A stretch of 64,000 nucleotides of DNA from Ovis canadensis (taxonomy: Eukaryota; Chordata; Mammalia; Artiodactyla; Bovidae): NCBI RefSeq assembly GCF_042477335.2, contig NC_091246.1:17357001-17421000 (forward strand). The letters are read 5' to 3'. Positions 22,312-34,382 of the stretch are shown one piece after another. A model generated the notes under the pieces. It was not told the origin of the DNA. It did not search any database and saw nothing but the letters and a program-made list of their open reading frames with translations. Each line of letters begins with the position of its first letter. The stretch's first letter is position 1. Both the position numbers and the translations under genes were made by a program.

Positions 22312-22486
22312 AGTTCTCACCAAATTCATCTCCTCTTCTTGGGCTCATAGTCCAGTCTCAAGTTAGATGTGGCTGTATCACTCAGTTTTACCAAAGGGAA
22401 GTGAGTCATGGTATTTCAAGTTTAGCCCATAAAACCCTTGTATGTGCCTCTTTCCCTTTCCAGGACAACCTTGAAAGTCGTTTATT

Positions 22487-22713
22487 AAAAATGGCAAAGT
22501 TGTGCTCACTTTGGCAGTACATAAACTAAAAACTGGACTGATACAGAGATGAGCGTGGCCCCTGCAGAAGGATGGCACCCAAATTCGTGACGCCTTTCAC
22601 TTAACCTATAATGGAATATAATCTGAGGAAAAAAATAACTGAGTCACTTTGCTTCTAAAACACAATATTGTAAATCAACTATACTTCTTTTTTTTTTTTT
22701 TTTAACTGCAAAG
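22487..22713 (+). mobile_element. U6 snRNA-L1 chimeric retrocopy
   Basis: Positions 22502-22602 are a diverged near full-length U6 copy: GTGCTCACTTTGGCAGTACA start, CTGATACAGAGATGAGCGTG middle with a small deletion, and GGCCCCTGCAGAAGGATGGC, ACCCAAATTCGTGACGC end. It is joined directly to a 5'-truncated L1 3' end (22604-22687: ACCTATAATGGAATATAATC, ACAATATTGTAAATCAACTA) and a T16 run (22688-22703). Flanks AATGGCAAAG (22490-22499) and AACTGCAAAG (22704-22713) match at 8 of 10. The left end has the L1-type TT/AAAA cut context. Not a working U6 gene. Confidence 0.85.
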
Positions 22714-23499
22714 CTTATCAGCCTGGCTCTCTGAATGCCTGTGCAAAGCATTGTTCTCCACCAACCTGAAATGTCTTGAACCCTTGTTGGAACTGAAAAT
22801 CAACTTGAATGTATTTGAGCCATTATACATTCTGGAAATTGGTTACTGCAGTTGGCGTAACCAACTAATACAAGTGGATCAACTCCCAATTCACTAAATA
22901 CTCTTTATAGAGAATCATCCACGAGGACCCTCCTCCTTGATGAGTTAACCTCCCTGGCCCTGCACTCAGTCTCTGCTTGCTGGCTTCTCTTACCACGCAT
23001 GGCTGAGATCCCAGCTTCTTATCTGCCAATCCCATCTAAATAAGCATGGCAGTCTATGAACTCAGGGATGAAAAAGCTGGATTTAAGGCAAGGAGATGAG
23101 GATGCATACACACGCACAGCCCTGAGTCCATTTCTCTCCATCTGTTCATCCAGGAGTGGCTTGCCTGGTATCCCTCAGTGAGGGAATGCAAGCCTGTAAC
23201 TTTAGTTGTCACTCTGTGAAGAGATGACAGGATCCAAAATAATTCCAATCAACATATTACTCACTTCCTTTGCTTTTCTAGAGTAGTTTTTGTTATTGTG
23301 ATAGAAGATGTGGAAATTGCCTTCTTTAGGGTAATCAGGAACTTCTGAAACCAGATGGAACTTCTGTTAACCCAGGTTATAAACACTGTTAGCAGTGTTC
23401 TGGATCCCAATCTGAAATACACTCTTCTGGCCATGCTTGAGAGGCTTAGAACTTGAACCAGCAGAGTGCAGAGATGAGACACAAGGGAGAAGCATGGGG
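22714..23499. other. Intergenic sequence, possibly more retroviral remnant
   Basis: Nothing firm. The part next to 23500 may belong to the retroviral remnant on the minus strand. Confidence 0.3.
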
Positions 23500-23870
23500 A
23501 ACACAGTTAAGACTAGTGAATTATCATGACCATGGGCCAATTGTTGCACTTTATTTGCCATGAAGGGAATTCCTTGATCAGAAGAAATGCTATGTGGAAT
23601 ACTATGATGTACAGAAGGCATTCTGTAAACCCAAGGATGATAGTTTTGGCAGAAGCATTGCATTCAGGGAAATCAAATCCATGTCCAAAGTGTCTGTTCC
23701 AGTAAGAGCAAAGTGCTGCCCCTTCCATGATGGAAGCAGTCCAATGCAATCAAACTGGTGCCATGATGTAGGCTTAGTACTGTTCTCTATGGCTGGCAGA
23801 TTGGGCACTCAGCAGCAGCTACGGCCAGGATGGCTGTGGAGAGAAGTCTATGTTGTTGAACTCATATATA
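23500..23870 (-). pseudogene. Endogenous retrovirus integrase remnant
   Basis: Minus-strand pieces in at least two frames resemble the catalytic core of a retroviral integrase. In order they carry WHQFDCIGLLPSWKGQ (near 23745-23790), a middle portion (near 23690), and HSISSDQGIPF, which includes the aspartate of the core (near 23580). Frame changes between the pieces show it is an old broken copy. No LTRs, gag or env parts were identified nearby. The exact retroviral class is not established; an ERV-L-like origin is possible. Integrase joins viral DNA to host DNA, but this fragment cannot encode an active enzyme. Confidence 0.7.
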
Positions 23871-23917
23871 ACCTCAATATAAATTGTGGATTGGCCTTTC
23901 CATTTTTTGAAAAAAAA

Positions 23918-25855
23918 AAAAAATTACTGGAATTTTTATAGGGATTGCATTTGGGTCTGTAGAGTGCTTTGGGACATACTGTCATCTTAACAATATTAAA
24001 AATCTTCTAATGCATGAACATGGGTTATCTTTCCATTTATTTAGGTCTCCTTCCATTTCTTTCAGTGAGGTTTTGTGTCTTCTTAAATTTGCTGAAATTA
24101 TTTTGTGGCCTAACATATGGACTATGGTGGAGAATGTTCCATATGCCTTTGAGAAGTATGTTCTGCTGCTGTTCAATGGAATATTCTGTATTTGTCTGTT
24201 AGGCCCATTTCGTCTATAATGTTGTCCAAACTCACTGATTTCTTATTGATTTACTATCTATACGATCTATGCATTGTTAAAAATAGAGGACTGAGGTTCC
24301 TACTATTATTATAGTATTTCTTACTCCCTCAGATCTGTATTTGCTTCATATACTTAAGTGCTCTCATGTTGGGTGCATATATGTTATACCCTCTTAATGA
24401 ACTGAATATCCTCTTAATGAATTGATCCTTTTATCATTAGTTATTGACCTTGTCTCTTGTTACTGTTTTTGACTTACAGTCTATTTTGTCTGATGTAAAT
24501 ATAGTTAGCCCTGGTCTCTTGAGTTCTGCTTACACGAAATATCTTTTTCTATGTTTCCACTTTCAGCATATGTGTATCCTTAAAGCTTAAGTGAATCTTT
24601 TACATGCAGCATATAGTTGGGTCTTATTTTCTTATCCATCTAGCCACTCTATGACTTTCCACTGAATAATTTAATCCACTTACAAGTTATTTTTTGATGA
24701 CTTACTAATCAAGTGAGAACTTACTAATGATATCTTATTGTTTTCTGGATGTTTTTTAGTTCCCTTATTCCTTTCCTCTTCTCTTGCCGCTTTCCTTTGT
24801 GAACTGATAATTCTTCATTTTGATATGCTTTGATTCTCAAATCTTTACTGTTAGTTTATCTACTGTAGGTTCTGCTTGTGGTTACTGTGACGCTTACATA
24901 TGTTATGGATATACCAATCTATTTTACACTGATAATGATTTATCTTCAATTATATACAAAACTCACGGGGTCACAAAGAGTCGGACACGACTGAGTGACT
25001 GAACTGAACTGACATACAAAACTACTCTCTTACTTTCCCTTTCATGTTTTCAATATCACAATTTACCTTTTTATATTATGTATTCATAAATTATTAGTTA
25101 TTTTTAATACTTTCATTCTTTAACATATATACTAGAGTTAAGTGGTTAACACATCACTATATTACAGTATTAGGGTATTCTGATTTTGACTACATGCTTA
25201 CCTTTTCATGTATATTTTCACACTACTAATTAACATATTTTCACATTTTCTTCATATTTTCATGTTATTAATTAGCACCTTTTTTTTTGGCTTCAATAAG
25301 TTCTTTCAGCATCTCTTACAAGGCAGGTCACTGGTGAGCCACTCCCTTCAGCTTTTGTCTGGGAAAGTACTTATATTACGTTAATTTTTGAGATACAACT
25401 TTGCCAGTCAGATATTATTGGCTGGCAGTTTTTTCTTTCAGTTGCATAGATTTCCTTTCAGTGGTATATATTTCATTTCGAATATATCATACTACTCTCA
25501 CATAGTCTGCAAAGTTTCTGCTGTGAAATCTCCCAGTAGGCCTACAGGAACTTCCTTGTAAGTACAACTTTCTTCCCTCTTGATGCTTTTAAGATTCTCT
25601 TGTTGTCTTTAATTTTTGACAGCTTTCTTATAACATAATGTGCCTTGGAGAATATCACTTTAAGTTGAGATTGTTTGGTGACCTACAAGCTTCATGAATT
25701 TGAATATCCAAATTGTTCCTCAGATTTGGGAAATTCTCTGCCATTATTTCTTTAAATAAACTTTCTTTCTTCCTCTACCTCTCTTCTTCTTCTAGGACTC
25801 CAATAGTTCACAGATTGTTTCTTTTTAATTTTGGTCAATTTCTACTCTTAGCATA
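23918..25855 (-). mobile_element. Old L1, antisense, ORF2 to ORF1 region
   Basis: Antisense L1 blocks are in order: ATAGGGATTGCATTTGGGTC (polymerase part), GTTGGGTGCATATATGTTAT (endonuclease part), CATATAGTTGGGTCTTATTT and then ORF1-region text CAGATTTGGGAAATTCTCTG near 25725. All frames are broken. A 50-base BovB scrap is inserted at 24964. Confidence 0.85.
24954..25023 (+). mobile_element. 50-base BovB 3'-end insertion with 10-base target duplication
   Basis: ATACAAAACT is repeated exactly at 24954-24963 and 25014-25023. Between lies only the last 50 bases of BovB, ending CTGAACTGAACTGAC. Confidence 0.88.
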
Positions 25856-26164
25856 ATAGTAGCTAGTCATTTCCCCACCCTAGCCCTCTCGGGCATTCAT
25901 ACATGTGTTCCAGGAACAACCTGCACACAAGTTGCAGAAGCCAGGGCTGGCAAAAAAGACTGTCTTCCAAATATCAGGAATCTATGCTGTGCTTGCTGAT
26001 TGATGTTTTTGATCACAAAGGTGCAAAGTAGGCAGCCATTTTTGTTTCAGCCCTTCCCCCTGAATTAAATAACTTCTAGGGGATATGCAGGGCCAGTGCC
26101 TGTTTTCTTCTCTTCATTTTTCTCTTTTCCCCCTTTTAGGATCCAGACATTAAAGGCTAGGACA
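25856..26164. other. Spacer between head-to-head L1 elements
   Basis: Possibly diverged L1 5' UTR sequence; no firm assignment. Confidence 0.3.
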
Positions 26165-27412
26165 TTCAAAAATAATTGCATCTATGGAAGAAATGAGAAA
26201 GTGACTGTGCATGCCCAGTAAAAGGCACAGGCTGAAAACAGACATGAGAAGACCTTATGTTTATACATCAGGCTAATTCCTAACATAAAAATAATCTGCA
26301 ACAAACACAAGACAAAACAAAACAATAAACAAAAACAATTTCTTATAAACCACCAAACCCTAGGAAGGGAGAGAACCTGATTTGCATTTACAACATTATT
26401 AGATTCAAATGTCCAGCTGTCAACAAAATTCACAAAAGAAACAGAAAGTATGGCTCATTCAAAATAAGTAATCAGAAACTGTCACTGAAACAGACTCGTA
26501 AATCTGGTGGCAGATTTACGAGATAAAGACTTTTAAAAAGTCTTAAAGATGTTCAAAGAACTAAGAGAGCATGTGGAGAAGCCAAAACAACTATGTGTTA
26601 AAAAAAAAAAAAAAGGAAATATCACTAGATGGAAAGCTAAAAAACAAAAAGATATTCTGCAGCAGAAAAGTACAACAATTGAAATTTAATATTTACTTGA
26701 GAGAGGCAAAGATAAATTTGGATAGGCAGAAGAAATAATCAGCAAAACTGAAGATAGGACAATGAAAATTATTAGAGGAACAGAAAGAAAAAAGACTGAA
26801 AAGTGAACAGAGCCTTCCTGACTACCACCTAGCAGAACATTATCCACACTGTAGGAGTCTCACATGGAAAAGAGAGCAAGAAAGAAGAGACAGTATTTGA
26901 AGAAAAAAATGGCTGAAAACTTTCCAAATTTGATGGAAGACATAAACATTCAAGAAGCTCAATGAACTCCAAGTAAGATTAACTCAAAGAAACTCATACC
27001 AAGACACATTATAATCAAACTTTCAAAAGACAACCTTGAATGCACCAAGAGAGAAGTGATTCATCATATATAAGGGATACTCAATAATACTGTCAGCAGA
27101 TTTCTTATCAGAAATGTTGGAGGCCAGAGGTAGACCAACATATTCTAAATGTTAAAAGACAAAAACTTGATGACCAAAAATTTTACATCCAGCATAAATA
27201 TCCTCTAAAAGTGAGTGAGAAATCAAGGCATTCTCAAATAAACAAAAATTGAGTTTGTTACCACTAAATCCTCCCTAAAAGAAATACTCAATTAAGTTGC
27301 TATGTGAAATGAAAGGATACTCAACAGTAACTTGAGGTGATATAAAGAAATACAGAATTAATAAAGGCAAATAGATGTACAATGATAAAACCTGATATTA
27401 CTGTTAGTAATG

Positions 27413-27600
27413 GTTGACAACTCCACATTTTGTTTTCCACAATGTAAGAGACTGATATATCTTTTAAAAATAATTATTAGTTCAAAAGTAATACTGTAAC
27501 TATGTAATACTAAGTAATACTGTAACTATGGTTTGTAACTCCACATTTGGTTTCCTACTTAAGAAGCTGATGCATTTATATTATTAGTTTATATTTGGGG
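27413..27600 (+). repeat. Imperfect duplication inside the L1
   Basis: AACTCCACATTTTGTTTTCC (27419) recurs as AACTCCACATTTGGTTTCCT (27538), and GTAATACTGTAACTATG occurs twice (27488 and 27514). A local tandem duplication of about 117 bases is likely. Confidence 0.6.
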
Positions 27601-27606
27601 GCACAT

Positions 27607-27839
27607 AATGTATAAAGATGGGGCTTCCCTGGTGGCTCAGAGGTTAAACGTCTGCCTCCAACGCAGGAAACCCGGGTTCGATCCCTGGGTTGGGAAGATC
27701 CCCTGGAGAAGGAAATGGTAACCCACTCCAGTATTCTTGCCTGGAGAATCCCATGGACAGAGAAGCCTGGTAGGCTACAGTCCATGGGGTCGCAAAGAGT
27801 CAGACACGACTAAGCAACTTCACACAATGTATAAAGACG
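27607..27839 (+). mobile_element. Bov-tA SINE with 14-base target duplication
   Basis: AATGTATAAAGATG (27607-27620) and AATGTATAAAGACG (27826-27839) flank a complete sense Bov-tA. Its head has an intact B-box-like GGGTTCGATCC. Confidence 0.95.
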
Positions 27840-28165
27840 TAATTTTATGACATCAACAATCAAAAGGGGTGGAAATAGAGCTATTAAAAGAGCAGAGTTT
27901 TTCTGTTGTTGAAGTTCAGATGGTATAAATTCAAATAAGAATGTTATACCTTCAGAATGTTAAATGGAATTTTCATGGCATCCAAAAGAAAATAGCTGTA
28001 GAATATACACAAAAGGAAAAGGGAAATGAACTTAAACATTTCACTACAAAAAATCAACTAAATGCTAAAGAAGACAGTAATGCAGGAAATAATGAATAAA
28101 AAGTTATATGGCATAGATGAAACAAATAGAAAGTGACAAGAGAAAAGTCCTTCTACATCACTAAT

Positions 28166-28410
28166 TGCAGGCATATCTCATTTTATTACACTTGACACAT
28201 ATTGTACTTTTTTTTAATTGAAGTTTGTTGGTAACTCTGCATAGTACAAGTCTGTCAGTGTATTATATTCCCAGGAGCATATGCTCATACTTTGTGTCTC
28301 AATGTCACATTTCAGTAATTCTCACAATATTTCAAACTTTTTCATTTTTATTTGTTACGGTAATCTGTGATCAGTGATCTATGATGTTACTACTGCAAAA
28401 AGATTAACTT
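28166..28410. mobile_element. Possible old DNA transposon remnant within the L1
   Basis: GCAGGCATATCTCATTTTATTACAC begins a block that is not L1, ending near GATGTTACTACTGC. The start resembles Tigger-type ends; the family is uncertain. Confidence 0.4.
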
Positions 28411-30921
28411 TCCAAAAGATTCAGAAGATGGTTAGCATTGTTTAACAATAAAGTAGAAACAGATTAAACTCCCCAATCAAAAGACAGAGATTGGTAGAAT
28501 GGATTTTAAAAATGATCCAACCATATGCGCTCTACAATAGACTCACTTTAGACCCAAAGACAGAAAAGACTGAAAGTAAAAGGATGGCAAAAGGCATGCA
28601 ATACAAATAATAACCGAAAGAGAGCATGACAAAATAACTTCAAATCAAGAAAAGTTGTAAGAGACAAAGAAGGGCATTAGTGTTAATAATTACACATTAA
28701 GGCAAGATCCAACAGAGCATGAAGATACAACAATCATTACTGTATTCACTATACTTATATAGCTAATAACAGGCCATCAAAATACATAAAGAAAAAATTG
28801 ACAAAGTTGAAGGGAGAAATAGTTCTACAACAATAGTTGAAGACTGCAATACCCCATACTCAATAATATTAACAGAACAACCAAAAAGAAGGTAAGAAAA
28901 TAGAGGACTTCAACAGCACAATAAACCAACTAGATCTAACAGACATATACAGAATATTCTACCCAACAAGAGCATATACATTCTTCTCAAGTGCACATGG
29001 GACACTTTCCAGGATAGAATATATCTTAAGTCACGAATTAAGTCACAAGAGAGGTAAACAGATAGTATGCAGTGTATCTTCTCCAATCACAATAGAATGA
29101 AATTTAAAAATCAGTAATAGGATTAAACTGGAATATCCACAAATTTGTGGAAACTAAACAGCACATTCTTAAACAATGGACCAAAGGTTAAATCACAAGA
29201 GAAATTAGAAAATACTTAGAGACAAATGAAACTAAAATACAGCATATCAGAACTTACAAAACACAGTGAAAGCCAGACAAAGGGAGAATTTTATAGCCCA
29301 AAATGCTTACATTCAAAACAAGGAAGATTTCAAATCCACAATCTAACTTTACAACCTAAAACACTATAAATCTTAAGAACAAACTAAACCCAAGCTAGCA
29401 GAAGAAACAAAATAACAGATGTAGCAGCGACAGAGAACAGAAAAATAATAAGTAATGAAAACAAATCAACAAACCTTTAGCTAGATGAACTGAGAAAAAA
29501 AAAAAGAGAGAGAAGATTCAAATTACCAAAATCAGAAATGAAAAGGAATAAAGGAATTCTAAAGGAATAAAAAAGGACTGTAAGAGAGTACCATAAGCAA
29601 CTGTATACCAACAAATTGGATAACTTAGATGAACAAATTCCTAGAAACATAAAACCTGCAAAGACTAAATCACAAAGAAATGTAAAATCTGACAAAATCT
29701 GTAACTAGTAAGGAGAAATTTTTAAAAAAATCCCAACAAAGAAAGCCCCAGATCTAATGATTTCACTGGTGAATTCTATCAAACACATAAAAGAACTAAT
29801 ACTAACCCTTTCACACTTTTCCAAAAGATTAAAGATGAGGCAACACTTCCTAACCAATTCTATGAGAGGCCAGCATTATCCTGATACCAATGTTAAGCAA
29901 CAACACTACAAGAAAAAACCAAACTATATACCAATATACCTTATGAACACTGATGCAAAAATCTTCAACAAGACACTTCCAAACCAAATTCAACAACATA
30001 CTAAAATGATCATATACCATGACCAAGTGAGATTTATTCTTGGAATGCAAGGATGGTTGAACATATGAAACTGATCAATGTAATATACTACATTAATCCC
30101 ATGAAGGGGGGGGCGGAAACCCACATGATCACCTCAACAAATACAGAAAAAGCATTTGACAAAACTCAACACATTTTCATGATAAAAACACTGAATAAAC
30201 TAGGAGTAAGAGGAAATTACCTCAACATAATAAAAGCTATATATGAAAAACATACAGAGAACATGCATGATAGTGAAAGACTAAGATTTTACACCAAAGA
30301 TCAGGGAAAAAACAAAGTTGTTCACTTTTGCCACTTCTTTCAAACATAGTACTGGAAGTCCTAGTGAAAGCAATTAGGAAAGAAAAGGAAATAAAACGCA
30401 TTCAAAATGGAAAGGAAGAAATAAAACTGTCTCTATCTGCTGATGGTGCTCTATGTAGAAAACTCTAAATATGATAACAAAAAAGTTAAAAATAATGAAT
30501 TCATCAAAAAGGCAGGCTAAAAAGTAAACACACAAAAATTAATAGCATTTCTAAACACTAAAAAAGGAACAATCTGAAAAGGAAATCATGAAAACAATTC
30601 CATTTACAATACCATCAAAAAAGAAAAGAATGTTTAGGAATTAGCTTAACCAAGAAGGTGAGAGACTTACACAATAAAAACTATAATAATATTGCTGAAA
30701 GAAGTTAAAGAAGACATAAATAAATGGAAACACATCTCATGTTCATGGATTAGAAGTTTTAATAGTGTTGTCAATAATACCCATGATCTACAATAGAATT
30801 CCTGTCAATATCTTGATTTCTTTAGAAAAACTCATCCTAAAATTTATACAGAATCTCAAGCAACCCCAAATAGCCAAAACAATCTTGAAACAGAACATAG
30901 CTAGAATACTTACACATTTCA

Positions 30922-31636
30922 AAAACCTGCTCTTTTGTGATCCCAGGGACTGTAGTCCAACCGGCTCCTCTGTCCATGGGATTTTCCAGAAAATACTGGA
31001 GTGGGTTCCCATTCCCTTCACCAGGGAATCTTCCCGACCCAGGGATTCAACCCAGGTCTCCTGCATTGGAGGCAGATTCTTTACCGTCTGAGCCACCAGT
31101 TCAGTTGCTCAGTCGCATCCGACTCTTTGCAGCCCCATGAAATGCAGCACGCCAGGCCTCCCTCTCCATCACCAACTCCCAGAGTTCACCCAAACTCTTG
31201 TCCGAGTCAGTGATGCCATCCAGCCATCTCATCCTCTGTCGTCCCCTTCTCCTCGTGCTCCCAATCCCTCCCAGCATCAAAGTCTTTTCCAATGAGTCAA
31301 CTCTTCGCATGAGGTGGCCGAAGTATTGGAGTTTCACCTCTAGCATCTCTCCTTCCAAAGAACACCCAGGACTAATCTCCTTTAGAATGGACTGGTTGGA
31401 TCTCCTTGCAGTCCAAGGGACTCTCAAGAGTCTTCTCCAACACCACACTTCAAAAGCATCAATTCTTCGGCACTCAGCTTTCTTCACAGTCCAACTTTCA
31501 CATCCATACATGATCACTGGAAAAACCATAGCCTTGACTAGACGGACCTTTGTTGGCAAAGTAATGTCTCTGCTTTTGAATATGCTATCTAGGTTGGTCA
31601 TAACTTTCCTTCCAAGGGAAGACCCCAAAACCTGCT
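30922..31636 (-). mobile_element. BovB plus Bov-tA pair inside one target-site duplication
   Basis: AAAACCTGCT is exact at 30922-30931 and 31627-31636. Between, on the minus strand, lie a 5'-truncated BovB (about 31617-31098, with frame text [20 protein letters not shown]) ending at its normal 3' terminus, and then a Bov-tA (31097-30936) whose tRNA head directly follows. No second duplication separates them. L1 text resumes on both sides (CATTTC... and ...ACAATGCTACAGTAATC). Confidence 0.85.
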
Positions 31637-32375
31637 ACAATGCTACAGTAATCAAGAGTGTTCATAGTAGCAGACATACAGACATATACACCCAACTAGA
31701 TAGAATCGAGCCCCCAGAAATTAAATACATATATGGTCAAATTTTTGACAAGAGTGCAGAGACTGGTCAGTGGGGAAGGAACAGCCTTTCTAATAAATGG
31801 GACTGAGAGAACTGAATGAACACACGCAAAAGAAAAAAGTTGGACCCTCCTAACACTGTATGCAAACACTAACTCAAAGTGGATCAAAGGCCTAAATATA
31901 ACACCTAAAACTATAAAATTCTTAAAAGGAAAAATAGGATAGATCTTCATGACACTGGATTTGGCAATGATTTCTTTAATATGATACCAAAGGCAAAGGC
32001 AAAATAAAAAGTAGACAAATTGGACTTCATAAATATTTTTAAATGTGTACACAGATATTAAGAGTAAAAAGGTTTACTTTTATCCCACAATATAGGATAA
32101 AATATTTGTAAGTCATATATCTGATAAAGGATTTATACAACCAATATATACAGAACTAAAACTCAGGGACAGGGGAAAAAAAAAAAAAAAAGAAACGACC
32201 AAATTATAGCATGAACAAAGGGCCTGGATAAAGATTTCTTCAAAGATTTACAAATGGCCAGTAAGTTCAGGAAAAGATCCTCAAAGTCACTAATCATTTG
32301 GGAAATGCAAATCAAAACTACAATGAGATACCACCTCACACTGATAAGGATGGCTACTATCAAAGAAAAAAAAAA

Positions 32376-34057
32376 GTTTTGATTTGGGTATAAAAAACTA
32401 GAATATTTATGAACCTAAATGTCTAGAACCCCAAAGATTTGGTTCAGACAGGGGCTGCAACTTAAAGATTCTGGACAGTTTGATTTCAAGTCTTTTTTAC
32501 ACAGAACAACGTTAATAACACTGCTCAAGATAAGGAGTCAGGACCAAACCTGAAGCCTCTTGAACACATACCTACTTTAGAGGGAGACAGAAGGATTTTA
32601 AAAGATTGTATTCAACTGAATTTAATTACCATAAAACTTATCATAATACCTACTTGCAATCAGAAAGAAGTACAATAATGTGAGCTTCTGAGGACTTGTA
32701 TTCAACTAAGAACATGAAAGATCAGACATAAGGTGAATGCAGTAATTGGCATAGTAGTGCAGTAACAGCAATGAAAGAATTACTTAAGTGCATGAGTCAG
32801 AAGGCCATACAGAGCCAGTGAGCTCCTCCATAATACTATCATTATATCACCATAACATCATAACAGTAAAATAAAACACAGTAACAGTGTAATGAAGAGA
32901 CTTCTGAACAAATCTTACTGACCTGTGGTATTTAAATATTTATACATATAGGAAATGACTGCGGCACAGTATTCTGCACTCCAAACGGCAGAACTCTCGT
33001 TATATCCATAAATCAACTAGATGCCTCTCTGTGAAATAATGTTTTAAACACATTTTCATATACCTTATTTTCAAAACCATCCTTTAAGGTAAGCCGACAT
33101 GGCAAAGACAGTTATGTATCCTCTAACACAAACTGTTCTCTTCCTTAGTAATACAACCCCCAAAATACCAGCTGCTCAAAATGAAGAACATAACAAGCTA
33201 ATGTTTCATTAATTTGTTACTCATATTTTTATAAAATAAAATCATTTTTCCTTAGGTTTAGACCTCATGCAATCTTCCCAGCTGTATACTTCAACATTTT
33301 TAAGCTGAATCATTTCCCAAGCATACTATTAGTCCTTTGAGTTTTTCCTGTCACTTACACAGGTTTTCATAATACCAAATGTCCTCTGCAAATTTAATCA
33401 AGATGTTATGTACTTCTTCTCACATCTCATTAAGATGTCAATGTAACAATGTTGCTTATCAGCCACTGTAGCCTATTCCTTTCACTTCATATTATCCTCA
33501 AGAAAGGTTTTAGTCTACAGTCTATTTACTGAGACAGACTGAATTTTTACATCAAACTTCATATGGTTACACAAAATATTTCTAAAAATACAAATATTCA
33601 TTATCTACTTTATTCTCTTTACTAATACACTCTAGAGGGATAAAAATACATCTAAAGTTACTTTATTCAGCAGCAGAGTCCCCTTTTCTCCCCCATACCA
33701 AACCACAATCCTACCATACGAATTGCTTATTTTTATCCCAATTAAATCTTAATCCTCTTTACTAAGTGTAGTAAAAAAAAAAAAAAAAACAATAGTTTTC
33801 AACTTCAATTCAGTGTGCCATATAACTCTGTATTGTCATGGATTAATAGACAGCCATGTAAACAAAGCTGTACTGATTTTCAAACTAGATGCATTTGGAT
33901 TGTGTATTTCAATATGGATCACTACCTTCCCAACTAATCCCATACCTAGACTGAGCTTAGAGGATTTTTATTGTCAGATTCTTATTCACCATCTCTTGTA
34001 AATACCAAAGTTGTGATAAACCAAGGACAAGCCTACACACAAACTCCCTAAAGAGAC
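32376..34057. other. Intergenic sequence, nothing recognised
   Basis: AT-rich, apparently non-recent sequence with an A-rich run at 33772-33789. No gene, SINE or BovB found. Confidence 0.4.
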
Positions 34058-34382
34058 ATACCCTGGTAGCTCAGCTGGTAAAGAACACACCTGCAATGCA
34101 GGAGACCCCGGTTTGATTTCTGGGTCAGGAAGATCCCCAAAAGAAGGGATAGGCTACCCATTCCAATATCTAGGGCTTCCCCGGTGACTCAGTCGGTAAA
34201 GAATCCGCCTGCAGTGCAGGAGACCTGGGTTCGATCCCTGAGCTAGGAAGATACCCTAGAGGAAGGCATGGCAACCCACTCCAGTATTCCTGCCTGAAAA
34301 ATCCCCACGGACAAAGGAGCCTGACAGGCTGCAGTCCATGGGTCGCAAAGAGTCGAACATGACTGAGCGACTAAGCACAACA
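34058..34382 (+). mobile_element. Composite Bov-tA SINE (two tRNA heads)
   Basis: Two sense heads (TACCCTGGTAGCTCAGCTGG and GGGCTTCCCCGGTGACTCAG) are joined by a short ATAGGCTACCCATTCCAATA body, followed by one full body ending GACTGAGCGACTAAGC. Confidence 0.9.

Larger units (their letters stand above)
26165..32375 (+). mobile_element. Old L1, sense, nearly full span with nested insertions
   Basis: The sense L1 order is clear: ORF1 region (GATAAAGACTTTTAAAAAGTC near 26523, TTATAATCAAACTTTCAAAAG near 27010), ORF2 start (AACAGACATATACAGAATAT near 28938), polymerase (frame 29757-30068 with [17 protein letters not shown]; 30053-30349 with TEKAFDKTQ), and the ORF2 end (TACAATGAGATACCACCTCA near 32320). 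The frames carry many stops and shifts. It is interrupted by a Bov-tA (27621), a DNA-transposon-like piece (28166) and a BovB/Bov-tA pair (30932). Confidence 0.9.

Noticed and set aside
22502-22602. Functional U6 snRNA gene
   Set aside because: The conserved catalytic middle has lost bases (ACAGAGATGAGC), substitutions are many, it is fused to L1, and I see no proper upstream U6 promoter elements.
29757-30349. Frames of 103 and 98 codons as a gene
   Set aside because: They are pieces of L1 ORF2 polymerase inside an old broken L1.
34081-34150. tRNA gene suggested by tRNA-like sequence with a B-box
   Set aside because: It is the tRNA-related head of a Bov-tA SINE; no mature cloverleaf with anticodon stem is intact.
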